In this document: positions 1 to 16,048 of the stretch, piece after piece
Numbering within the stretch: the stretch's first letter is position 1
How the letters are laid out: the number at the start of each line of letters is the position of its first letter
From: Scylla paramamosain
Taxonomy: Eukaryota > Arthropoda > Malacostraca > Decapoda > Portunidae
NCBI RefSeq assembly: GCF_035594125.1
Contig: NC_087185.1
Coordinates: 15,509,164 to 15,573,163, forward strand
DNA length: 64,000 nucleotides
Direction: 5' to 3'
Position numbers and translations under genes: made by a program
Notes under the pieces: model-generated
Told to the model about the DNA's origin: nothing
Databases searched by the model: none
What the model saw: the letters and a program-made list of their open reading frames with translations, nothing else

Positions 1-106
1 TAACGAAGTGTCCTGTAGTTTTTCTCTAATTATTAATGATATGTATTCAGGAAAGTGTTTTGTTTGTTAAGGGCATTGTTTTTTTTTTTTTTGTAATAAA
101 AAAAAC

Positions 107-608
<502 letters not shown>

Positions 609-1489
609 CCTAAATTCTGCTGTATTTGGAAAGTGGCAGTTTTGCATAATATTTGGAATAATTACATATGTACGATAATTTAATCAGAAGTAAAATAATT
701 TCTACCTGTGTAGTACGACAATATGGCCAAAACAATCTGGCAACGCTGAGCTGCTGCCTGACAATTAAACAGTGTACCGCTTCTATGGGTGGTGTTAGTA
801 CGCGTCTGTTTCAACTCCCAGTCTGACAGAATATTATTATATTTTTTTATGTAACTACGCCTACACAGTGGCTGCCAAGGCTTACCCATGAGTTAAACCT
901 TCTTTAGTTGGTAATGAGGAAGGCGTGGGCTCTAGCAGTGGACACCCGAAGGCAACATTGGGTGAAAACAAGAAAAGTTTGGCTGTGAGAAGGTGTTAGA
1001 CAGCCAGCCATAGTGACGAGGAGGCAGGAACCACCATCACCACCACAGGGAAGGTAAGGTCAGGAAGTGTTAGAATAAATTTAGGTAACTTAGCGTAACT
1101 TTTTAATGAATAACTGAACAATCCACGGTTTTAACTCATTTTAACGCATCTCACTTAACCTCCAGCACAATATATCCCTGTGTCAGCCTAGTCTCGTTGC
1201 TAAAAACCGTAAAATTTAACTTAATGAAAATGTAAACAACCTGGGTCATCTCTATTTATCAGCCATTCTCTGTCTTATCTGTGAGTGTTTTAAACCAATA
1301 CCGTCGCAAAGCGGAGCCACATGACCAAGCTTTAATATCCGCTCCTTAGATATACCTGCCATTACTTAGTTTAAGTTTGGCGAGGTTTAAATGAGTGAGA
1401 AGGGTTAGTCTTCCCCTCCACTGGCCCCCCACCGCCATTTCGGATAAGGCTCCCCAGCCCCCTCCGGTTCCAATATTATTTTTTATTTC

Positions 1490-1900
1490 CTAAGTATTTT
1501 ATTTCGGCTTGTAGCTAAGATTTTATGGTTTGTAAAAATATTTCGTTGTTTTTTAAGTTATTTGAGCGCGTGTGTTGCGTAAAAAGTGGTGATTTTGGCG
1601 TTGTTTTTGTGTAAATAAGAGGGCCGTTTTCGGCGTATTTTTTTACGGTCCCAAAACTAAATTTTTTATTTCAGCTTGTACTAGGTTCTTATTGGTTTTA
1701 AAAAATAGTTGGTGTTTTTTTAAGTGTGTTGCCGGCCCGCTCAGTGAAATGCGTGCACCGTACACTTGTTTTTATTCGTGTTAAACTTCCAATAATATTG
1801 AAAAATTTTTTCGGTAGATTTTTTATTTGTGCTTGTAGCTCACTTTAAATGGTTTTAGAAAATAGTTCGGATTTTTTAAAGTGTTTTCCGTTATGTTTAA
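1490..1900. repeat. degenerate ~160-bp tandem repeat, about three copies
   Basis: A T-rich motif, TTTTATTTC-GCTTGTAG-T followed by tggtttt(g/a)-aaaata and then ttttttaagtg, recurs at about 1490, 1660 and 1817 (GCTTGTA at 1507, 1674 and 1832). Spacing is about 167 and 158 bp. Copies are clearly diverged. Flanking sequence 610-1490 shows no recognisable gene; a GTAAGG donor-like site at 1055 after a CpG-containing stretch could end a non-coding first exon, but nothing supports it further. Confidence 0.55.
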
Positions 1901-2133
1901 GCCAGAATGGGTGGACATTTGAACGATTTTAAATGGGGTGAAGGTTCCAACAGTTTCCAGATACTTCTTTTTAAATATCTTTAATACTACTGCGTTTTGA
2001 AATGTGTTGTTATTTGTGGCATTAGTTAAAATGTGTGGCAAGTCTGAATTTATAAAGCATTCCTGTCTAGCTGCGTTTTTTAGAGGGGTCATTTTCAAAA
2101 TGAAATACGTACGTACGTAAATAACGGTCGCTG

Positions 2134-2188
2134 TGACGTCATCAACCCCCAGCCGTGACGTCACAAGCCCCCCCCAGCCGTGACGTTA
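2134..2188. promoter_or_regulatory. three clustered CRE-like sites
   Basis: TGACGTCA occurs at 2134-2141 and 2156-2163, and TGACGTTA at 2181-2188. Each is joined to CCCCCAGCCG-like sequence, so it looks like a short tandem repeat carrying a palindromic CRE/ATF core. No associated gene is recognised within 2 kb on either side. Confidence 0.4.
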
Positions 2189-2269
2189 TCAGAGTGGTAC
2201 CTTCCCTAACTCCCTTCCAGTCCCTCCCAGTAAATATTCAGTGTTTTTTTTTTTTTTTCAAGGTATTTC

Positions 2270-2370
2270 AAGGTGTGTGTGTGTGTGTGTGTGTGTGTTG
2301 CCTTATTTTTCGTTGTACAGATGGTGATGCAGTGTGTGATGCTTTGTCTTTCGTTGTACAGATTGTTATA

Positions 2371-2415
<45 letters not shown>

Positions 2416-2614
2416 GCCTTATCTTTCGTTGTACAGATGGTGATGCAGTGTGTGTGTGTGTGTGTGTGTGTTGCCTTGTCTTACGTTGTACAGATGCTTA
2501 TGCAGTGTGTGTGTGTGTGTGTGTGTGTTGCCTTGTCTTTCGTTGTACAGATGCTTATTCAGTGTGTGTGTGTGTGTGTGTGTGTTGCCTTGTCTTTCGT
2601 TGTACATATGCTTA

Positions 2615-2659
<45 letters not shown>

Positions 2660-2687
2660 GCCTTGTCTTTCGTTGTACATATGCTTA

Positions 2688-2746
<59 letters not shown>

Positions 2747-2833
2747 GCCTTGTCTTTCGTTGTACATATGCTTATGCAGTGTGTGTGTGTGTGTGTATGT
2801 GTGTTGCCTTGTCTTTCGTTGTACGTATGCTTA

Positions 2834-2876
<43 letters not shown>

Positions 2877-2904
2877 GCCTTGTCTTTCGTTGTACATATG
2901 CTTA

Positions 2905-2949
<45 letters not shown>

Positions 2950-2977
2950 GCCTTGTCTTTCGTTGTACATATGCTTA

Positions 2978-3016
<39 letters not shown>

Positions 3017-3099
3017 GCCTTGTCTTTCGTTGTACGTATGCTTATGCAGTGTGTGTGTGTGTGTGTGTGTTGCCTTGTCTTTCGTTGTACATATGCTTA

Positions 3100-3150
<51 letters not shown>

Positions 3151-3182
3151 GCCTTATCTTTCGTTGTACAGATGGTGATGCA

Positions 3183-3241
<59 letters not shown>

Positions 3242-3269
3242 GCCTTATCTTTCGTTGTACAGATGGTGA

Positions 3270-3320
<51 letters not shown>

Positions 3321-3337
3321 GCCCTTTCTTTCATTAC

Positions 3338-3392
<55 letters not shown>

Positions 3393-3425
3393 GCTCTGTC
3401 TTTTAGTGTACAGATGATGATAAAA
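2270..3425 (+). repeat. composite satellite: 35-bp unit alternating with (GT)n
   Basis: About seventeen copies of a unit close to TTGCCTTGTCTTTCGTTGTA + CATATGCTTATGCAG are separated by (GT)n tracts of about 14-55 bases. Units start near 2298, 2339, 2414, 2471, 2528, 2585, 2658, 2745, 2804, 2875, 2948, 3015, 3070, 3149, 3240, 3319 and 3391. Central copies are near-identical with CATATGCTTATGCAG; outer copies carry CAGATGGTGATGCAG. The two last copies are the most diverged. All frames are open because neither part contains in-frame stops, which creates spurious long ORFs. Confidence 0.97.
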
Positions 3426-3787
3426 TATAAATTAAACATAAGCACATAACAAATAAAAAAAAAAAATGACAAAAGAACATTAAATCAACTCAGTCTACCT
3501 GCCTCACCCCACACCCCAGCCTACTCCAGGGTGAGTAGTAGTAGTAGTGGTAGTTGTTGTTGTTGATGTGTTTATAAAATTTTTGTTTCCTTAGAGAGAG
3601 AGAGAGAGATATGCAGATTTTTCCTTTAATTTTCAGTTTTCTTGTTTTAAATTCACTCAAATATTCTTAAAACATTATAGTCATTAATTAAAAGTAAATA
3701 AAACACCTAATTAATTTATTCTTTCATTTCATTCTCTTTTCCTTCCTTTTCTTCATCTTTCTTTCTTTATTTTGCTCTGTTAAATCA

Positions 3788-3845
3788 TCACTAACCTAAC
3801 CTCACCTAACCTTTACCTACCTTAACCTAACCCAACCTAATCTTG
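3788..3845. repeat. interstitial CCTAA (TTAGG)-like array
   Basis: Degenerate cctaacctcacctaacc followed by taacctaacccaacctaa matches the arthropod telomere pentamer read on the C-rich strand. The run is short and imperfect, so it is an interstitial trace, not a telomere. The rest of 3426-4380 shows nothing recognisable apart from short T-rich and GTA/GTT runs. Confidence 0.5.
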
Positions 3846-4379
3846 CAGTGAGAGATGGGGAGGAGGATTTAAAAGGACATGTTTGCGTATGTATGTGTGT
3901 AGTTGTATATATTTTCCCGCTTCGGACGAGATCATTGACGAATTTTAATTGAGTGGATTTTGTCAAGAAATAGCAAGACTTAGTAGATTTAGTTTAGTGG
4001 CGAATGATGGAGGGTAGGGGGTCTTTTCAAGTAAACATTCACAGTATGGGAAGATGAAACTGGGATGGGTATTGTTTTACCTCAACTGCGGACTATACTG
4101 TTTTTTTTTTTTTTTTTTTTCTGCCACCATGGTTTAGTACAAGGAGTCACCTAAAAGGTATTGACTATGGTGATAGAAGCAATAAGAGGTCTGCAAAGTC
4201 TTTAGGAGAAAGCAAGCAAGGCAAAAGCAGCGGTGCTCTGGTTTGAATGGTGCCGCCACAATGTTATACTGTTGAGTGAGTTTGTTCATCCATATGTATG
4301 ATTCTCTTCATAAGATATCTTGTAAAGTTTTGTAATTTCACAATCTTTACAAACTCTCACAACTTCCTTTCACCTTCAG

Positions 4380-4935
4380 TCTGCCCACTTACCACATCCA
4401 CTTGTCCAAGAAATACAAGACTGGCTGTTTGTCAGTTCGCCACAAGACTCTAGTGGGTGCCCAACCACATTGATATTAGCAGTAATGAACGCGTAGATGC
4501 CCTCGCACGTCCCGCGATTACATCCCTAGGCTCATCTCTTCATACCATGAATATTCCTGTCACTGGCTTCAAACATTTCCTTTATGACCGGCAGCAATCC
4601 TTCTAGCCATGCCTGACAACCAATAAACTCCGAAATGTCAATATGGAGACTGCACTTGCCAGTCTCCATATTGGACACACATCTCGCACATCCCTACCTA
4701 ATGTCACATTCTCCATCACCTCCCTGTACAGTCTGTAATGTCCACATCACTGTGCATCATATCCTACTATCATATCTCCGCTATACAACAGCATCCACTC
4801 GTGCCTACCCTCACCTGTCTACTTTTTTTTTCCGGAACCCCACTTTATCAGACATTCTGCCTGAATCACGCTGTTTTTCCTTTAGTACTTTAATACCCTT
4901 CCATCAACATACCCGCCTCCTCCATCTCCTGTAAA
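4380..4935 (+). mobile_element. degraded retrotransposon fragment, RNase H region and downstream tail
   Basis: Plus-strand translations, alternating between frames, give VQEIQDWLF near 4408, then stretches of the type NERVDALA and TSLGSSLHT around 4485-4545, then PYLMSHSPSPPCTVCNV (4694-4745), HHILLSYLRYT and LSDILPES. This order, including the C-x-x-C...H zinc-knuckle-like PPCTVCNV...VHH, is typical of RNase H-containing arthropod non-LTR elements after their reverse transcriptase. The part encoding RT is absent, and frameshifts and stops are frequent. Confidence 0.6.
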
Positions 4936-5101
4936 AACCCACTTCTTTTTCTTTATAACTCCCGATCTACTACATTTGCAATAGTGCAATATTACATATA
5001 TCTTTCGATTAACATAACTTATTTTGCAAGGCTAAATCAAATATGCTAAGTATAAGATGCGTAAAATAAAATGCAGTAAGCAAAATTATTATTGATATTT
5101 A

Positions 5102-5572
5102 CAGTAAAATCCCTCTCATCCGGCATTCGAGTATCCAGCAGGTTCAAGTATCCGGCACATTTTTCCCCGAGCCTTAAAATCAATAAAAAATCAATGTGTA
5201 CTCATAAAATCAATTAAAATTCCCGCACAAGGCATACTTTGTCCCCTCGCCACCAGAGCGCACTGCTTCACGCCACCCACGGCGCACTGCACTGTGTTTA
5301 CTCAGTGACTCAGTCCCACATGTGCACTGTTTATTGCCTGACGCCTTCATCATGCCTAAAGTTGTAGAAAAGAGGAAGCGTGTTGTGCTTACACTTAAGC
5401 AGCTGATCAGATCAGCTGCTGATTAAGATCAGCTGATCTTTGTTATGGTAAGATGCGTGAGTGTAGGTTGGTGATTGTGGACATAATTTCACTTCTATTC
5501 AAGTATCTGGCAATATTCAAGTATCTGGCATGTCGGCGGTCCCATTGATGCCGGATAAGAGGGATTTTACTG
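5102..5572 (+). mobile_element. Tigger/pogo-type DNA transposon, non-autonomous
   Basis: The 471-bp element begins CAGTAAAATCCCTCT and ends with its inverted complement. The 25-bp terminal inverted repeats differ at one base, and TA target duplications flank them (5100-5101, 5573-5574). Just inside the ends, TTCAAGTATC(C/T)GGCA-like words occur four times, all in the same orientation. At 5352-5426 a 24-residue frame, MPKVVEKRKRVVLTLKQ..., resembles the start of the CENP-B/psq DNA-binding region of Tigger transposases, showing descent by deletion from a coding element. A 23-base palindrome (agcagctgatc-a-gatcagctgct) lies at the deletion region. The right end abuts (TA)n. Confidence 0.85.

Positions 5573-5657
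<85 letters not shown>
5573..5657. repeat. (TA)n microsatellite
   Basis: It is contiguous with the right target duplication of the Tigger-like element. Confidence 0.97.
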
Positions 5658-8769
<3,112 letters not shown>

Positions 8770-8789
8770 CACACACACATGTGTGTGCA

Positions 8790-11260
8790 GAGTGAACATG
8801 GAGTCAAATGGTTCATGCATGACAGCAGTGATATGTGGCCTCTTGTGTTGTCCTTGCCCAATTTAGTGCTATGGATATCATTTATATATGTATAATTATG
8901 CAACAAATTGCCAGTCTTTAATGATGAGTCACTGTAATTTAATGATTGTGGATTTGTGAGAGGTCAGTGAATATTTATCCAATTAGAGAAAAGAAAATGT
9001 GAATAACAATCATAAGTCAATTGGGTATGCACCAACCTAGAGGACCAATGATCATGTCAAGTCTGATTTAACAAGATGCAGCTGCTCAGCATAAATTAAG
9101 CTGTAACTTTTCATAGAAAATGCAACTCTGAATATAGATTTACTTGAGAAAAATTACCATTTTGTAATGGCCAGAAATTCACCAACAAGCAAAGTCCTGC
9201 AATGAAGCACTGGACACAAGTACACTTCATAGACAAATCTAAAACCTACTGGCATTAACAGCAAGTTTATTTTTCTCATCTAAGAAGCAAAGCTTTCCTT
9301 CACCCACCCTTCACACCTACTAAAACACAAGCTTATCTGCAGCTACAATACATGCACCTGCAAGGGATCTTTGGCTAGAGCTTGTTTACACTCCTGACTT
9401 TTTTTCTATTAATTATTTGCATATTTGGGACTGAAAGGTTTTGTAATTTTCATTGTATGGAGATTTAGGGTTTAGCAAGAATCCACAGTGCTAATGGCTC
9501 TTTCCTTAACTGTTCTCTCAAATGTAAGGGCATCACACAAACGCATTTAAAAAAAATAAGCCCCTATTACATGTATTTGCTTCTCAAAAATCAAATTATC
9601 AGAAACTATAACATGTTCAAATTCTTTAAAGTTTATATAAGTAATTATCTTTAAAGTATACATAAATAACTATCTTTAAAGTTTTAAAGTGCTGCCACTG
9701 ATGTAGGGAGTCAAAAAATTCATAATAGTTATGTCTGGCTTGCTGGGTATTTTGTGCTTTCTGTGACTGTAGAGCAGACATTGGATCTGTGATAAAAATG
9801 CATTTTTGAATACTGCCTGCTCATGGAATTTCATCAGCAAAAACCTCTTAAACAAAGCTGCAAAAGACTGAACTTTTCTCTGGAGAGAACTCTGCTGTCT
9901 GCTTTCTTGTTGAGCCAAACATTTCTACAAAGCTGACAAAGTTCTCTTGCTGTGTCACCTTTTCATCAAGCTTTTGCCTGTCACTGTTCAATACACTTCA
10001 CTACTCCCTTGGTATTTACCATAATAAGATGGCCAGAAAGCTTTAAGTGGATGGTCCCTAACTAGGGAACAAAGAAATTGAACATGAAAGATTACCAATG
10101 AACCTGGATCTGCAAACTGGTTGGATTACTCACAAAACACTAAACCAAAACTTAGTTAATGAGCTGATCTGCCATCAGCACATATATTTCTTGCCCTTCA
10201 GACATTAGCATTAAAGAATACAAGAATTCTGGATGTGCCTATTGGCCCTCATTGTAGCTCCTGTAATAGGAACTAAGGCTCACATTACATGAGCAATTTT
10301 TTCCCTGTATGACAAATGCTTACAGTTTAGAAGTTAATGAAGTGAAATAAGGCAATTTGTATGGTGCCCACATTCTTGAATACTGTAGAAGTGTATGGAG
10401 TACTTCAAACAGAAAATTTTTTACCCGTGCAATAATGGTGGTTCATTTATAGCTGTCATTTTCCTGTAAATTCTCTACACTATTGAACTGTAGGGGAAGT
10501 AATGCTCATGTGAAGCTGTGCCTCCTGGACATCTTGACACCCTTTGACATGGCAATTCTAGAGAAAAAAAATATTCGTTTGAAATGAGCCAAAGAGGAGG
10601 GAGTTATTAGTTGAAAGGTTGGAGGAAGGAGTAGATCAAGAGTGTGACCCACTCACCACTAATTGCATGCAGTTTTATAGGTAAATATATTTCCATACTT
10701 ATTACTGATCTTAACATGACTGAAAATGTTAAGGCTAGAGGGCTGGGAACTCCCCCCCCCTTCAAAGAATATTATTCTTCTCATAAGAGCATATGAAGCT
10801 TTTCTTTTACATTGTTCAATTTTAAAAGCTTAATGCTCATTTTATGGCTGGTGTTAGTCTACTTCCTTGAGTGGCACTTTACTGCATGCACCACATTTGT
10901 CAGTAGATAAGACACACTTCCATGTGCCTATATTTATTTGTCTTGGCAAGAAGGTGGAAAGTTTCTGCCTTCCATAAGATGAATAGTACTTTTCTTTCAC
11001 AAATTTCCTATGAGTTGGAATTGTTTCTAAATTTTATAAATTCTTGATCAAATGGTTACAGAAGGGATTTAATGTTTACTGCCATTACATTGTAAAAAAA
11101 AACTATACAATTGGTATCATTAGTAAATTACTTCTACTCCTATTTTCTTTCTGGGAATGGCCTTCAAACAGGCTTATCCTGTTTTTTTTTTTTATTTTGT
11201 TTTATTTATTTATTTTATTTTTTGGGGGGGGAGTGGAGGGGGGGCAGGAAGGGGTCCTTG
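8790..11260. other. intergenic, no gene recognised
   Basis: AT-rich sequence with only short frames (for example 9676-9918 minus) that lack recognisable motifs. A C-run at 10751-10760 and a G-run at 11224-11231 are the only compositional features. Confidence 0.6.
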
Positions 11261-11273
11261 ACTGATCCCCCTC

Positions 11274-13004
<1,731 letters not shown>

Positions 13005-13010
<6 letters not shown>

Positions 13011-13065
13011 AATAAATAAATAAATAGATAAATAAATAATAATAATAATAATAATAATAACAATG

Positions 13066-13119
<54 letters not shown>

Positions 13120-13180
13120 TAAAATATAGTAAAATAAAATAAAATAATTTCCTCTGGTTTGCACACTGTAATATATTGCA

Positions 13181-13224
<44 letters not shown>
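13005..13224. repeat. (TAAA)n, (AAT)n and poly-T
   Basis: (TAAA)n-like sequence at 13010-13038 grades into (AAT)n to about 13118, then AAAAT repeats. A 42-base T-run follows at 13183-13224. The first part continues the A-tail of the LINE copy. Confidence 0.95.
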
Positions 13225-13225
<1 letters not shown>

Positions 13226-15983
13226 AGTTAAATTTCCCTATAAGCATACCATCAGTTTACTGGCTTGACAATCACCACAACAGAGTGGAGACTTCCAGTG
13301 CAGTCATTACTGGCAGTTTTACATTTGGTACTCAGCCTCTCATTTAGTAATACCACCTTATTCTTTTCAATATTGCACATTACTGTGAATACAGTTACTG
13401 TGCTCAGTGGACTGCAGTTCATTGCAGCCCATCCCAGATCCCTTGGCCATATGCCATCAGCATTTTGTGCCCAACCTCTCATTCAGTAATATGGCTACAC
13501 TAGATGCAGTTTTTTTAAGTTAATCAATTTATTTACTTTATTTTATTTTTTTACTATCTAATGTGCCAGTAAATGTGATATATAAAAGTGTAAATTCTTT
13601 GAAATAGCTGTAAATTCCAGAGAAAAATAAAATACAAATTCATTTTCTAAAGAAAGACAATCTATAATACACACAGTAGAAGTTACTGAAGTCTATTGAT
13701 AGGTAATTTCTTTCCATTTCTTAGACTCTCCTCTTTAGCTATCCATAGCAAAATCATTTTTGTTTTCACATTATCTCACCTATTGACAGCAGTGGGTGAA
13801 TGCAGGCACAGACAATCAGTGTTTAATTTAATGTGTCAGATGCAACATCATTTTTTTTGTGTACATTATGCGTGTTTGTCAAAACTGAGCATTGCATTGA
13901 TATGTGATTATGTTAATTTACAAAATTAAATGCACAATAACCAGTCAAGTATATGATATTCATAAGGGTGCCTTGTTTATCCGAGTTGTAGCTTACCTCT
14001 CATTACCAAGTTGATAAAACCACTTCTACCTGTGCAATTCCCTCCCTCCCCCTCCCCCAAAATAAATAAACTAATAAAAAATAATAACAATAATAAATAT
14101 TAATATGAGTAAATAAATAAATGAGAATACTAACAAACCTCAGAAGATAATCTTACACCCATCATAATACATTAAGCACAGATCATCAGCATTTGCATTC
14201 AAGCCATGACAAGTCAATTGGTGTCTTACTAAATATGACAATTTTTGAGAAAAGAGAAAAGCCATTAATTTGAGTGTCCAGACAGGAGTTAATTTCCTAG
14301 CTGCTCCCTTGCACAGCTACTCTTTAGACTTTCAAAACGCAAGATCTTACACTTACATTGTATGTAAATGTATTATAACTAACAAGGGTTGTAATCTATC
14401 CTATTGTTGTCAGTTGTCAAATAAACTAACAAAAGAAGAACAAGCAGCTTATTTTAAACATGGCATCATACAACCTCAATGTTGCAGTGCCTCAAATTGA
14501 TAAATGACTTCTTATTTAAGACAATCCCAGGGTTTGTCTGTATGTTTTAGTAATAATCTTTTTGTTTTTTGTAATGCTTAGGACACAATCCAATGAGGGG
14601 CACTTGCAGCTTGCAATATATGGAGTAACAATTTGTGAAGAAAATTTAAGTAGGCCTGACTACACAAGGCTTGCTAATTTGTCACTTTTTGGTATGATAG
14701 CAGATCCAAATTGAGACTGGGCCCAAAGCAAAATTAATATTGTTATCATGATTTCAGTAATGTTAGGACCAATAAATTTGCAGTAAGATGTATTTATAAA
14801 AGTTGCAAGAGGTTAAAGAAATAGAGGAGAGTGGCTTTTACAGACTGCCATGAAAGGCTTTATAGGCCAATCAATTTTGTTCTCTAATTGATATGGTTTG
14901 TCTAATTTTTTCACATGTTAGCAAAGTGTTTGATTAAATTTAAAAAATTCAATACCCAAAAGGCTATAGTGATGGCATGGATCTCTGCATCACAAGTGTG
15001 TTTCTTGTCAGTGTCAGTAAGACTACAACTCTTACTAAAATACTGATGAAATGGATTTGCTGACAATTAAGTACAGTACAGTAGCTGTACAGTAGCTGTA
15101 CATTAGGGGGTTTCTTTTTTGACCCTCTACTGTTTTCACACAACTTGTATGCTTAATTTCACTTAGAATAAAAAATGCCTTAGAATATTTGACCAAATCA
15201 ATACTGCTTCTGCTTTCATGCATGGAATGTTTTGACCCATGCATAGCCATGTATGAAATATCTTTCACCACAATACAAGTTATGAGAGGTTAAGCACAGA
15301 GCACATGAGTGCTTATACCAGTCTGGAAATAATGAATGACTACAGGACTCTCATTCCAAAACACAACAGTGTATGGCACATGTTGGTCACTTAAAAGCTA
15401 GTCCAGGAGTTATCTTCCTTATTATTAATATATATGTATATATATATATATATTTATTTTTTTTTGTGCCATTTGCATTAGAATACTTGATACCCATGTA
15501 ATGAAAGTAAGGAGGCTTATTGTACAAAGACAGCACTAGTACATGGAACTAGCAAATCTTCACAAACCTGGTATGCCTGTACTGTATCTAAATCAAGAAT
15601 ACATACAATAGTTTACTTAATTCTGAATGAAGTCATGCAAACTTGATAACGGTAATAATAATAAGTTGTATATATTTAGCAGACATACTTATGAAGGGGA
15701 TTAATAGAGACAAGGTGCCCACATACACATCACTTGTCTATCACACACATTAATGCTTCCAGACTATAGAGCTTGCTGAAAAGATTCACCACCCTGGTGA
15801 AAGCACCTGTAGTTATGGTCATGGGGACAGAAGGTTGCATTATCTACTTACCAGTCTTCTCTGAAACTGTGCATGTGGTTCATATCCCTATTAGTAATAT
15901 ATACATTAACAAAATGGCTGCCTGTAGCAGCATTTATTATTTGAAACTCAAAACTGAGCATAACTTGGTATTCGTCACAAATC

Positions 15984-15992
<9 letters not shown>

Positions 15993-16046
<54 letters not shown>
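15993..16046. repeat. (TA)n microsatellite
   Basis: Uninterrupted TA dinucleotides. Confidence 0.96.

Positions 16047-16048
<2 letters not shown>

Noticed and set aside
2155..3417. 420-residue frame rich in CVCVCV, a seeming Cys-rich protein
   Set aside because: It is produced by the (GT)n/35-bp satellite, which is open in several frames on both strands.
2298..3425. CRISPR-like array of 35-bp repeats
   Set aside because: The intervening segments are all (GT)n, not unique spacers, their lengths vary widely, and the genome is eukaryotic.
3788..3845. Chromosome-end telomere
   Set aside because: Only a few imperfect CCTAA units, with ordinary sequence on both sides.
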